Source: Urinicoccus timonensis (GTDB lineage: Bacteria > Bacillota > Clostridia > Tissierellales > Peptoniphilaceae). From it: a stretch of DNA of 64,000 bases. The notes under the pieces were generated by a model, which was not told the DNA's origin, did not search any database, and saw only the letters and a program-made list of their open reading frames with translations. Below, piece by piece: positions 1-9,817 of the stretch (position 1 is its first letter; each line of letters starts with the position of its first letter). The stretch is from assembly GCF_900232945.1 (NCBI RefSeq), contig NZ_OCTU01000001.1:43532-107531 (forward strand), in the 5' to 3' direction. A program made the position numbers and the translations under genes.

Positions 1-1179
1 ATAAGAGAAGTAAAGGAAGAATTAAATATAGATTTTGAAGTTTATATTCTTGGAGATAATCAAGGATATAAAAATTTTTACAATCTTGATGATAAAGATT
101 ATTTATCTCAACAAATAGAGATCAATTATAAAGAGATAGGATTATTACTTTTATCAGGAGGCACAACTGGTATACCCAAATTGATACCAAGGAGACACTG
201 CGATTATATCTATGTAGCGAAAGAAACTGCAAAGAGATGTAAAATGGATCAAGACAGTATTTATCTAGCTTCTCTTCCTATTGCTCACAACTTTCCTTTA
301 TGTTGCCCAGGGATATTAGGAACATTTTTTATAGGCGGCAAAGTTGTTTTATGCTCAGTAACAAGCCCAGATGAAATCTTGCCTTTAATTGAAGAAGAAA
401 TGGTTACTATAACGGGCTTAGTTCCTGCTATGGCAAATATATGTATAGATTTTATAAAGGTAGATGATTATGACATATCATCATTAAAGGTTCTTCAAGT
501 TGGAGGTTCGGTTTTAGAAGAAAAACTTGCAGAAAAAATAGAAAGAGAATTTGGGTGCAAATTACAACAAATTTTCGGAATAGCTGAAGGTCTGATTATG
601 ACAACTTCTTTAGATGATGATAGTAAAACTATATTTACAACTCAAGGTAAACCTATAAGTGAGTTTGATGAATTGTTAATAGTTGATGAAGATGGAGAAG
701 AAGTCAAAGATGAAGATTACGGAGAACTTATAGTTAGAGGCTCTTACACAATTTATGGCTATTATAAGCTCCCAGAAGTAAATAAAAGATGTATAGACAA
801 AGATTTATATTTCAAAACTGGAGATAAGGCAAGGAAACTAAAAGATGGGAATTATCAGGTAGTTGGAAGAATTTCAGAAACAATAAATAGGGCTGGAGAA
901 AAAATCACCCCTTCTGAAATTGAAGATATTTTACTATCCAATGAGAATATAGGAGATGTTCAAGTTGTAGGAGTGCCTGATGAACTTTTGGGAGAAAAAA
1001 TAGGAGTATTCATATTAAAAGATGAGAAGGACGAACTCTCATTAGAAGATATCAGGACATTTCTAGCAAATAAAAATGTAGCGGAATTTAAATTACCAGA
1101 TTCTATAAAATATATAGATTCATGGCCGCTAACTGCTTTGGGGAAAATTGATAGAAATAAATTAAAAAGAATAGAGTGA
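1..1179 (+). CDS. Aryl-acid-AMP ligase (salicylate or 2,3-dihydroxybenzoate), 5' end outside the window
   Basis: Partial adenylate-forming enzyme, open in frame 1 from the first base, so its N-terminus lies upstream. The phosphate-binding motif LSGGTTGIPKLIPR, about 50 codons in, is the form seen in stand-alone aryl-acid ligases (EntE, DhbE, YbtE). A later FKTGDKA (A7-type) motif and GRISETINRAGEKI followed by LTALGKIDRNKL (A8/A10-type, with the catalytic lysine) complete the fold. The family activates salicylate or dihydroxybenzoate as the AMP ester and loads it onto an aryl carrier protein. That carrier opens the next gene, 12 bases downstream, so the two steps sit side by side. Which acid is used cannot be read from this fragment. 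The function class is firm and the substrate is inferred. Confidence 0.85.
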   Translation: MREVKEELNIDFEVYILGDNQGYKNFYNLDDKDYLSQQIEINYKEIGLLLLSGGTTGIPKLIPRRHCDYIYVAKETAKRCKMDQDSIYLASLPIAHNFPLCCPGILGTFFIGGKVVLCSVTSPDEILPLIEEEMVTITGLVPAMANICIDFIKVDDYDISSLKVLQVGGSVLEEKLAEKIEREFGCKLQQIFGIAEGLIMTTSLDDDSKTIFTTQGKPISEFDELLIVDEDGEEVKDEDYGELIVRGSYTIYGYYKLPEVNKRCIDKDLYFKTGDKARKLKDGNYQVVGRISETINRAGEKITPSEIEDILLSNENIGDVQVVGVPDELLGEKIGVFILKDEKDELSLEDIRTFLANKNVAEFKLPDSIKYIDSWPLTALGKIDRNKLKRIE

Positions 1180-1191
1180 AAGGAGCAGAAC

Positions 1192-3132
1192 ATGGAATTT
1201 GATGCGAGAAAAGAAATTAAACTAATAATTGAAAAATGGTTAAAAGATACCTTGAAGAAATCAGACATAAAAGAAAATGACAATTTAATAGAAAAAGGCT
1301 TAAGTTCCATGCAAGTAATGCAACTTTCAGGAATTCTTAAAAAAGAAGGACTTAGAATATCCTTCGCAAAGCTCATTGAGAAGCCTACACTTAATTCATG
1401 GTTTGACCTAGTAGCTAATTCAAAAATTATTAAGAAACATTCAAAAGATAATAAGAAATCAAATGATGGCAAAGATTCATTCAATCTTACAGATGTTCAA
1501 TATTCTTATTTTATAGGCAGAAGTGATGATCAAACTCTAGGTGGAGTGGGTTGTCATGCCTATATTGAAATAGATGGAAAAGATATAGATTATAAAAGAT
1601 TGAATGATGCGTGGAATAAACTTCAATATAGACATCCAATGCTCAGAGCAAGATTCACAGAAGATGGAAAGCAAGAAATATTAGATAAACCTTTTAGTGA
1701 AGAAATTGAAGTTTTGGATTTATCTAATTTAGATGGTGAAGAAAACAAAATTAGACTAGACGAAATACGAGAAAGTTTATCTCATAGAAAACTTAGAGTA
1801 GAAATGGGAGAAGTCGCAGGATTAAAACTTGCAAATCTGTCACAGAATAGAAATAAAATTTTCTTTGATTTAGATTTACTTGTTGCCGATGTCATGAGTA
1901 TGAGTATTCTTTTGAAAGAATTAGGAGAATTGTATTTAGGAAAAGAATTAGATAATCTAAACAATTATACTTTTAAAGACTATATAAACAATCTTGAAGT
2001 AGACTCTGAAACTTATAAAAAAGACCAAGAGTTTTGGAAAGATAAAATAGACTCATTTGAGATAGAAAGACCTAATTTACCATTAAAGAAAGCTCCTGAA
2101 CAAATTAAAGAAACGAGATTCACTAGAAGAAAACGAGTTATTGAAAAAGATAAATGGAGCAAAATAAAAGAGCTTGCAGCAAGCTATAAATCTACGCCAT
2201 CAATGGTTTTATTAACTGCGTATGCTTTAATTCTAGAAAGATGGACTAACCAAGATAAGTTTTTTATAAATTTACCATTATTTAATAGAGATCTTTCAAA
2301 CGAAAACTTGAAAGATATGGTGGCAGACTTTACAAATATCTTATTAGTAGAACATGAAAGAAAAAATGATACTTCTTTCCTAGAAACTTTGAATAGAATA
2401 AGCGAAACCTTTATAGACAATGCTAGTCATTCATCTTATAGTGGAGTACAAGTTCAAAGGGATATATCAAAATCACAGGGTACAAGCCTTAATGTAGCAC
2501 CTGTAGTTTTTGCGTGCAACATAGACTATCCACTAGAAACTGAAATTTCAAGGAAAGCTTTGGGCAAAATTACATATATGGTATCACAAACTCCAGGAAT
2601 ATGGTTAGATTTCCAATCTTATATAAAAGATGGAGATTTAGTATTATGCTGGGATAGTGTAGATGAACTTTTCCCTGAAAAAATGTTAGATGATATGTTG
2701 AATTCTTTAGAAAAACAACTTTTAAGGCTAACTAAATATGATGATTGGATTGCAAAAAATGAAATTTCAAATAATTATTTACAATATAGAGAGTATAAAG
2801 AGTGTAATTTTAATTATAATAAGCTTCAAAGCATTGATGTACCTTTAGGTGAAAAGTCGAGAGTTGATGCAATAAATCTAACAGTAACACAAAACAAAAT
2901 AATTGCTATATGGAAAAAGCATCTAGATATGAGAGAAATATCTATTTATGATAATTATTTTAAAATTGGAGGTGATAGCTTAAAAGCTATGGGTATAATC
3001 AATGAAATTAAAAGGGTTTTTAAATTAGAAAACCAAATTTCAATGAACTTAATATTTACAAATCTAACAATAGAAAGAATATCGGATAAGATTGATGAAA
3101 TTCTTGAAGATATAGAAGTTTATTCAATTTAA
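1192..3132 (+). CDS. Nonribosomal peptide synthetase, ArCP-Cy-PCP
   Basis: 646 aa. Residues 1-80 form an aryl carrier domain with the phosphopantetheine site GLSSM (Ser39). Residues about 100-530 form a heterocyclization (Cy) domain with the Cy signature DxxxxDxxS (DLLVADVMS) in place of the HHxxxD of condensation domains. A peptidyl carrier follows at about 560-640 with GGDSL (Ser near 595). There is no adenylation domain. By analogy with HMWP2 and PchE, the aryl group loaded by the preceding ligase is condensed with cysteine on the PCP and cyclised to an aryl-thiazoline. The cysteine would have to be loaded in trans by the A domain of the next protein. A good RBS (aaaggagcag) precedes the ATG. 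Compared with HMWP2, this protein looks like that architecture with the A and second module moved to another chain. Confidence 0.88.
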   Translation: MEFDARKEIKLIIEKWLKDTLKKSDIKENDNLIEKGLSSMQVMQLSGILKKEGLRISFAKLIEKPTLNSWFDLVANSKIIKKHSKDNKKSNDGKDSFNLTDVQYSYFIGRSDDQTLGGVGCHAYIEIDGKDIDYKRLNDAWNKLQYRHPMLRARFTEDGKQEILDKPFSEEIEVLDLSNLDGEENKIRLDEIRESLSHRKLRVEMGEVAGLKLANLSQNRNKIFFDLDLLVADVMSMSILLKELGELYLGKELDNLNNYTFKDYINNLEVDSETYKKDQEFWKDKIDSFEIERPNLPLKKAPEQIKETRFTRRKRVIEKDKWSKIKELAASYKSTPSMVLLTAYALILERWTNQDKFFINLPLFNRDLSNENLKDMVADFTNILLVEHERKNDTSFLETLNRISETFIDNASHSSYSGVQVQRDISKSQGTSLNVAPVVFACNIDYPLETEISRKALGKITYMVSQTPGIWLDFQSYIKDGDLVLCWDSVDELFPEKMLDDMLNSLEKQLLRLTKYDDWIAKNEISNNYLQYREYKECNFNYNKLQSIDVPLGEKSRVDAINLTVTQNKIIAIWKKHLDMREISIYDNYFKIGGDSLKAMGIINEIKRVFKLENQISMNLIFTNLTIERISDKIDEILEDIEVYSI

Positions 3133-3152
3133 TAAAAGAAAGGATGGATTTA

Positions 3153-6100
3153 ATGAGTATAACAGAATTACTAGATATTTTAAACAATAAAAATATAGTT
3201 GTTTGGAAAGAGGGTTGTAACGTAAAGTTTAAAGCACCTAAGGGGAGTTTAACAGATGAATTAAAAGAACAACTTAAGATTAATAAATCAATGCTTTTAG
3301 AATATTTGGATAAAGAAAAAAACATATATTTTAAAAGAGATGAAATAAATCGTTATGAGGAATTTGATTTAACAGAAATACAGAGTTCATATTTATTGGG
3401 AAGGAATACAGCATTTGAATTGGGTGGTGTGGGTTGCCATGGGTATATGGAAATTGAATATAACGAGCTTTTAGATAAGGACAAAATAGAGATAGCATGG
3501 AATAAAGTCATAAAAAAGCATGATATGCTTAGAGCAATCATATATAAGAATGGTAAACAAAAAGTGCAAAAGGATGTACCATTTGTTGAAATTGAAGAGA
3601 ATTTTTCAATAGATGAAAAAGAATTAGATTTGAGGGAGAAATTAGCTAACAAACAGTATAAAATTGGTGAATGGCCAATGTGTGATATTGCAATAACTAA
3701 AATAAATGAAAAAACGTTGCTTCACTTTTCTGTTGATATGATAGTTGCTGACTATATAAGCATGAATATCATATTGAAAGATTTAGAAGATTTTTATTAT
3801 AACCCCGAAAAAGAAGCGTGTAATTCTAGTAGCTATAGAGATATCGTTATATATGAAAAAGAGAGAAAACAAAATAAAAGTGCTAATAGCCAAGAAGATA
3901 AAAAATATTGGGAAAATAAGATAGAAAATATGGGAAACTCACCATTCTTACCGACACTAAAGACTGTAGATATAGAAGATAGCTCTTTTCTTCAAAAAAG
4001 TATTTTTTTAAATGAAGACATGTGGAGTAAACTCTGCGATTTGTCAAAAAATATCGGTGTAACTGTGTCGGCTGTGGTTATGTCAGTATTGTCAGAAATA
4101 GTATATTACTGGTCAGGTACAAATAAATTTTGCATAAACACCACTTTATTTAAGAGGAGTTCTTTAAATATAAAAGATATTAATGAAATAGTGGGAGATT
4201 TTACGGATGTGAATGTATCGGCAATAGATATAGACAGTAAATTAACATTTAAAGATAGAATAATAAATCTGCAAAAGAATTTATGGATGGATATGGAACA
4301 TAACTCATTTTCTGGAGTTGAAGTTCTAAGAATGCTTAGCAGATTAAAAGGTGAGAATGTTGTAGTGCCATTAGTTTTTACAAGCACAGTTGGTCTGTCA
4401 AATGAAAATGACGTATTGTTAAAGCGAAAAGTCAATTATAAAATCAGCCAAACACCTCAAGTTTATATTGATTGTCAGTTAGCAGAAGAAAAGACAGGAG
4501 CTAGGATAAATTGGGATATTAGAAAATTTGTGTTTGATCAAGTTGTCATGGATGAAATGTTTGCAGGTTTTGTAAATATAATTAAGGAACTATGTAAAAA
4601 TCCGTATAAAATCCTAGATTTGAAAAATCCAGTGGAATTACCTGAAAATATTCTGCAAGTTAGACATGATATTAATTCAACACAAAGAAAATTTCCAAAA
4701 AGAACTTTAGGAGATGGATTTTTAAAAATGCTAAATAAAAATCCAGAGAAAACAGCTCTAATTTTCAAGGGAAATACTTATTCTTATAGAAAATTAAGCT
4801 TATATGTTAGTTCGATAATGGAAGCTTTAAAAAATAATAAAATAAAATCTGGAGATAGAATAGCAGTTAATATTGAAAAAAATGAGTGGCAGATTGCATC
4901 TGTACTAGCTATTGTATTAAGCGGCGCTGTATATGTTCCAATAGACGTAGACCAGCCAATTAATAGAAAAAACAAGATTCTAAAAAAGTCAGATGTTAAA
5001 GTGGTTCTATCATGTGATGAAGAGCTGAGCAATTCTGAATTTAAAAATATAAATTTACACAATATTTCTTTAAGTGAATTTAATAGCATGAAAGATTTAA
5101 ATTTAGAAAAATATTACATGGATGATGCTTATATAATCTTTACTTCTGGGACTACTGGTGAACCTAAGGGTGTAAGAATAACGCATGATGCAGTTATGAA
5201 TACAATAATTGATGTCAATGAAAGATATAGGATAAAAGAAACAGACGTGTTTTTAGGATTAGCAAAATTATCCTTTGATTTATCGGTATATGATATATTT
5301 GGGTGTTTTGATATTGGGGGAACATTAGTACTACCAGAATCAGAGAAGACAAATGATTCAAAGTATATTTATGATTTAATGTTGCTTCATAGAGTAACTA
5401 TTTGGAGCTCTGTGCCAGCTCAAATGCAACTGATAGTTAATTATTTAGAGGCATCTGAAAAAATAAAAAAGAGTGAATATTTAAGACTATGTATGTTGTC
5501 GGGAGATTGGATTCCAACAAATTTACCAAGTAGAGTATACAATATTTTTGAAAATGTGAAGCTTGTTAGCATGGGTGGGGCTACAGAAGCATCAATTTGG
5601 TCTATCTATTATAATATAGGTAAAAATGAGAAATTTGATATTAGTGTTCCATATGGATACCCTATGTCAAATCAAAAATTTTTCGTTTTAAACAGAGATT
5701 TAAATCCTTGCCCCGACTATGTTAAAGGTGGATTGTATATTGGCGGTAAGGGAATATCCAAGGGATACATCGGAGATGAAAAATTAAATAAAGAACAATT
5801 TATAAGAACAAGAGATGGAGAAATTATATATAAAACAGGTGATACAGGTTATTATTTAAAAAATGGTTTAATTATTTTTACTGGTAGAGAGTCTGGAGAT
5901 GGACAAATAAAAATTCATGGATATAGAATAGAATTATCAGAGATAGAGGATGCAATTGTTTCTTATAACAAAGTAGATTCTGCACAAGTTGTATATACAA
6001 AAGGGAAATCTTTAGATGGTAAAATAAATGCTGTGGTTACTCCTAAAATTAAAAGTTATATATCTAATGATTTTTATTTGGGTTGCGATGAAATTGAGTT

Positions 6101-8672
6101 TTTAAAAGAGTTAGAATCAAGTGTTTTAGAGAATATGAATCTTGATTTATTAATAAAATGGGGAAATTGTGCTGACAAGGTATCATTGAAATCTATTTTA
6201 GGAACATTTCAACATTTTGGAATTTTTACTGACCAAAAAAGCAAATATAATATTCAAGAGATTAAAAAAATAATAAAAGTACCTGAAAAGTTAGAAAAGT
6301 TATTAAAGAGATGGCTAAATGTATTGGTTAAAGAAAAAATATTACAATTAGATGAGGAACAATACCAATATTTAGGTGAAGAGAATGGAGAAACACTTGA
6401 ACAATTATGGAATGATTTTTATAAAGTAGAAAATGAATTTAATTACAGTAAGGATTTTTTAGCTTATCTGAAAAGATCTAATGATTCTTTACCTGAACTA
6501 ATAACAGGAATCGAAGATCCGCTAAATTTACTTTTTCCAAAAGGGGATTTAAAACCTGCTTTGGCATCATATCACGACAATAAAATAAATAGAATCAATA
6601 ATGGTTTTATAGCTAATGAAATACATTATTTATATAATGAAAAAATAAAAAATAGCGATAAACCATTTAGGATTTTAGAAGTTGGAGCAGGAGTAGGTGG
6701 AACAACTATTGATGTGATTACTAAATTGAAAGATTCAAAAGTTGAATATTATTTCACTGATGTTTCTGAATTCTTTTTTAACAATGCAAAAAACATTTTT
6801 CATGAATATGATTGGATAAAATACAAAATATTTGATATAAATGAAGATTTTTATAAGCAGGGTCTAGATGCGTTCTCATTTGATTTAATACTATGTGCAA
6901 ATGTATTACACAATTCTAGAAATATAGATTTCGTTATAAAAAACTTAAAAAATCTATTAGTAGATTCTGGGACATTGATTATATTAGAGGAAACAAAAAT
7001 GAGTTATATGTTATTAACATCAATGGAATTCAAGGATGGATTGATAGGATTTGAAGATGAAAGAAAAGAAAGTGAACAAACATTTTTCTCAAAAAAGCAA
7101 TGGGAAGATATTATAGATAGAAATGATGGCAACATATCTTATGCATTTCCAAGTAGTCAGTTACTAGAAGTATCAGGACAAAGTGTTTTTGTAACGAGAT
7201 TTAAAAATGAATATTATAACATTGACAAAACAGAATTATTTGAGCATTTAAATGATTCTTTGCCAAACTATATGATTCCATCTGATATAAAAATATTACA
7301 AAGTTTACCCAAAACAAGCAATGGGAAAATTAACAAAGAGGAAATATCAAGTTTATTCAAAGTAGAAGATTATGATATTAGTATTGATAAATCTCAAATG
7401 ACAGAGATAGAAAAAAAGATTGAACATATATGGTGTAAAGAGCTAAATAAGTCTTTTATTGGATTAGATGAAAACTTTTATAGTGTAGGAGGAGACTCTC
7501 TTTTAATAGCACAAATTATAAGTGAAATTTTGGAAAAAGTAGAAGAAGCAAAAGATTGGGACTGGAGTTCTTTGCTTACTGAAATGATGCAAACGCCGAC
7601 AATCAGAGAAATTTCCAAAAAAATTCAAAACAGGTTTGATAAGATTGATAAAAAGATTGATAAGTCTTTATCAGTATTAAAAAAATCCAATTTAGATAAT
7701 GATAAGAAAACTGCTAAAGTTTTATTTCACGCAGGGACAGGCACATTATCTGCATATACAGAATTATTAGATTATATTATAAAAGATAGTAATGATGTCG
7801 AAGATGTATTGGGCTTTTCTTTTGGAGATGAGGCAGAATATGTTTCTATGAAAACTGAGGATACATTTAAAAATCTTGGAGAAAAATATGGAGAGGTATT
7901 ATGTAAACTCGGTTATTCCAAGTATATCCTTATTGGACATTGCGTTGGTGGATTGATAGCTATTGAGACTGCGAATTATATAACCAATAAAAACATGAAT
8001 GTATCAGATGTAACTTTATTGAGTACGACTATTCCAAGAGAACAAAACAGAACAGTTTTCCATTGTTTATCAAGAAATAAATATGATATAGCACTAAGGA
8101 CGAGTTTAGAAAATGAATTACTGCTAGAAAGAACATTTTCTAGGCTAATAAATGCTGATATTTTTAAAGCTGGTCATACTGTAAGTGATGAAAGACTCGA
8201 TGATTGTATAAAATATATGGTAAAAAATCTAGATGGTGACTTGAAAATAGAGTCATTTGAGAGGCTTGTTGGAGAGTATGAGGATATAGGACTTGAGTTT
8301 AAAAGACTTTCTTCAATTCCAATTTCTGAAAGACTAAATAATCTTTATAATTCAATAAATAGAGATAAGTTAAATTTATTAGATAATGAAATAAGAATGT
8401 TAAATACACTATTTAACATCTTTTCTCAAAATTTTGGATGTGTATCAACTTATAAACCCCCAAAATATAGCGGGAATGTAAGGGTTTTCTCTTGTGAAGA
8501 AACAGAAAAAAGTTTTTATGGAGAATTTTTTGGAGAAGATAAAGAAACTTGGGAGAAGTATTTAGCTGGGAATATATTGTACAGCAGTATATCAGGACAA
8601 CATTTTGATTGTTTAACTGGAGAAAATCTAAAACAAAATAGCATGAAGATATTAAAATTCATTAATGAATAG
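3153..8672 (+). CDS. Nonribosomal peptide synthetase, TubC-Cy-A-MT-PCP-TE
   Basis: About 1839 aa from the ATG at 3153, which has AAGGA at good distance; the ATG at 3144 touches the RBS. Order: TubC-type N-terminal docking domain (about 1-60, ending in an APKGSLTDELKEQL-type segment); Cy domain with DMIVADYIS (DxxxxDxxS); A domain with FTSGTTGEPKG (near residue 663), FDLSVYDIFG and YKTGDTG; a methyltransferase-like insert with EVGAGVGG (near 1176) before the A10 motif KTSNGKINK; PCP with GGDSL (Ser near 1449); and a thioesterase from about 1530. The A-domain pocket begins D-L-Y, as in cysteine-activating domains. The layout matches PchF (Cy-A-MT-PCP-TE). The TE nucleophile elbow reads GHCVGG, so cysteine replaces the usual serine (near 1597). 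The protein probably adds a second, methylated thiazoline/thiazolidine and releases the product. Confidence 0.88.
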   Translation: MSITELLDILNNKNIVVWKEGCNVKFKAPKGSLTDELKEQLKINKSMLLEYLDKEKNIYFKRDEINRYEEFDLTEIQSSYLLGRNTAFELGGVGCHGYMEIEYNELLDKDKIEIAWNKVIKKHDMLRAIIYKNGKQKVQKDVPFVEIEENFSIDEKELDLREKLANKQYKIGEWPMCDIAITKINEKTLLHFSVDMIVADYISMNIILKDLEDFYYNPEKEACNSSSYRDIVIYEKERKQNKSANSQEDKKYWENKIENMGNSPFLPTLKTVDIEDSSFLQKSIFLNEDMWSKLCDLSKNIGVTVSAVVMSVLSEIVYYWSGTNKFCINTTLFKRSSLNIKDINEIVGDFTDVNVSAIDIDSKLTFKDRIINLQKNLWMDMEHNSFSGVEVLRMLSRLKGENVVVPLVFTSTVGLSNENDVLLKRKVNYKISQTPQVYIDCQLAEEKTGARINWDIRKFVFDQVVMDEMFAGFVNIIKELCKNPYKILDLKNPVELPENILQVRHDINSTQRKFPKRTLGDGFLKMLNKNPEKTALIFKGNTYSYRKLSLYVSSIMEALKNNKIKSGDRIAVNIEKNEWQIASVLAIVLSGAVYVPIDVDQPINRKNKILKKSDVKVVLSCDEELSNSEFKNINLHNISLSEFNSMKDLNLEKYYMDDAYIIFTSGTTGEPKGVRITHDAVMNTIIDVNERYRIKETDVFLGLAKLSFDLSVYDIFGCFDIGGTLVLPESEKTNDSKYIYDLMLLHRVTIWSSVPAQMQLIVNYLEASEKIKKSEYLRLCMLSGDWIPTNLPSRVYNIFENVKLVSMGGATEASIWSIYYNIGKNEKFDISVPYGYPMSNQKFFVLNRDLNPCPDYVKGGLYIGGKGISKGYIGDEKLNKEQFIRTRDGEIIYKTGDTGYYLKNGLIIFTGRESGDGQIKIHGYRIELSEIEDAIVSYNKVDSAQVVYTKGKSLDGKINAVVTPKIKSYISNDFYLGCDEIEFLKELESSVLENMNLDLLIKWGNCADKVSLKSILGTFQHFGIFTDQKSKYNIQEIKKIIKVPEKLEKLLKRWLNVLVKEKILQLDEEQYQYLGEENGETLEQLWNDFYKVENEFNYSKDFLAYLKRSNDSLPELITGIEDPLNLLFPKGDLKPALASYHDNKINRINNGFIANEIHYLYNEKIKNSDKPFRILEVGAGVGGTTIDVITKLKDSKVEYYFTDVSEFFFNNAKNIFHEYDWIKYKIFDINEDFYKQGLDAFSFDLILCANVLHNSRNIDFVIKNLKNLLVDSGTLIILEETKMSYMLLTSMEFKDGLIGFEDERKESEQTFFSKKQWEDIIDRNDGNISYAFPSSQLLEVSGQSVFVTRFKNEYYNIDKTELFEHLNDSLPNYMIPSDIKILQSLPKTSNGKINKEEISSLFKVEDYDISIDKSQMTEIEKKIEHIWCKELNKSFIGLDENFYSVGGDSLLIAQIISEILEKVEEAKDWDWSSLLTEMMQTPTIREISKKIQNRFDKIDKKIDKSLSVLKKSNLDNDKKTAKVLFHAGTGTLSAYTELLDYIIKDSNDVEDVLGFSFGDEAEYVSMKTEDTFKNLGEKYGEVLCKLGYSKYILIGHCVGGLIAIETANYITNKNMNVSDVTLLSTTIPREQNRTVFHCLSRNKYDIALRTSLENELLLERTFSRLINADIFKAGHTVSDERLDDCIKYMVKNLDGDLKIESFERLVGEYEDIGLEFKRLSSIPISERLNNLYNSINRDKLNLLDNEIRMLNTLFNIFSQNFGCVSTYKPPKYSGNVRVFSCEETEKSFYGEFFGEDKETWEKYLAGNILYSSISGQHFDCLTGENLKQNSMKILKFINE

Positions 8673-8761
8673 GGAATATTCAAGATGATAAAATTATTTA
8701 ATGATTCAAGCTAAAAATTGAAGTCATATTGGTTTTTATTTACTAAAAGAGAGGTGAATAT

Positions 8762-9817
8762 ATGAAAAATCCGATAATTGGAATATTGGGAGGAAGTGGA
8801 AATATTGGTTCAAAATGTGTAGAAATTATAAGTGAGATATATCCTTTATATGCTACCTACAAGAACAATAAAAAACAAGATACAGAAAATCGCACCTATG
8901 TACAGATGGACATAAAAGATTTGGGTAAAGTCGCTGAATTTTGTAATCAAGTCGATATTTTGATAAATTGTGCTGGAGCATCATATAAAAATGGAGAAAA
9001 GATAGCTAAAATAGCAAGTGAATGCAATATTCCATATATAGATCCATCAGGTGAATCATTTTTAGAGGATAAAATAAAAGAAGAACTAGATAACAACATA
9101 TTTGTTTTATCTTCGGGATATTTCCCTGGATTAAGTGGAATTATGGCAAGTTATGCTTGTAGTTGTTTAAAAAATGTTGATTCTATTTCAGGTTTTAATG
9201 TAAGTGAAGAAATTCCCAGTAAATCAGCAATTGAAGACTTTGTTTTAACAAATTTATCTGGGTTTGGAAAAGCGTTATATTATTACAAAAATGGTGAGCT
9301 TGTATATGAAGATGGAATTAAATTTGTAAATGTTAATGGTGATATTTATAAGCTATCAAACTATATTACCAAAGAATTTTTAAGAGTAGCAGAAAAATTT
9401 AATGTTAACACTGCAAATTGGTTTAATCAAATTTATGACGATAAAGTTATTCGAAAAATGCAGGAAATAGTATTAAAATCTGATAAATTTGAGGGTAGTT
9501 ATAGTAAAGATATAGATAATATAATTTCATTTTTTAAAGCAAATGTTTCTAAAAATAATTTTAACAAGCTAATAATTTCTGCGAAAAATTCTATGGAAAA
9601 CATTGAGATTGAAGTAGAAAGTAAAGAAAGCAGTACAATGAGTGCTGTAATTTGTTCTAATCTTGTTAAGAAAATCCTGGAGAAAAATTATAAAAATGGG
9701 CTATATTATTCAATGGATATTTTAGACTTTAAAGATATAGAAAGGGATTTGATATTGAAAAATGTTAAAGTAAATATCAAAAAAGAAAAAAAGGAATATG
9801 AGGAGGGTGTGTTATAA
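8762..9817 (+). CDS. Saccharopine-dehydrogenase-like NAD(P)-dependent reductase
   Basis: 351 aa with an N-terminal Rossmann motif GILGGSGNIGS and the core ILINCAGA, as in saccharopine dehydrogenase-like (Sacchrp_dh_NADP) proteins. It starts at an ATG behind agaggtgaat, 89 bases after the synthetase, and its stop abuts the next start. In yersiniabactin and pyochelin pathways a stand-alone reductase (YbtU, PchG) turns one thiazoline into a thiazolidine. This protein sits where that enzyme would be and is the likely counterpart, although it appears to belong to a different subfamily. The role is inferred from position. The last 15 or so residues are lysine/glutamate rich. Confidence 0.6.
   Translation: MKNPIIGILGGSGNIGSKCVEIISEIYPLYATYKNNKKQDTENRTYVQMDIKDLGKVAEFCNQVDILINCAGASYKNGEKIAKIASECNIPYIDPSGESFLEDKIKEELDNNIFVLSSGYFPGLSGIMASYACSCLKNVDSISGFNVSEEIPSKSAIEDFVLTNLSGFGKALYYYKNGELVYEDGIKFVNVNGDIYKLSNYITKEFLRVAEKFNVNTANWFNQIYDDKVIRKMQEIVLKSDKFEGSYSKDIDNIISFFKANVSKNNFNKLIISAKNSMENIEIEVESKESSTMSAVICSNLVKKILEKNYKNGLYYSMDILDFKDIERDLILKNVKVNIKKEKKEYEEGVL

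Noticed and set aside
6660..7260. Epimerase instead of methyltransferase for the insert in the A domain of the large synthetase
   Set aside because: PchE and HMWP2 have MT-like epimerase inserts, but this one keeps an intact glycine-rich SAM loop (GAGVGG) and the whole protein follows the PchF layout, so methyltransferase is preferred, not proven.
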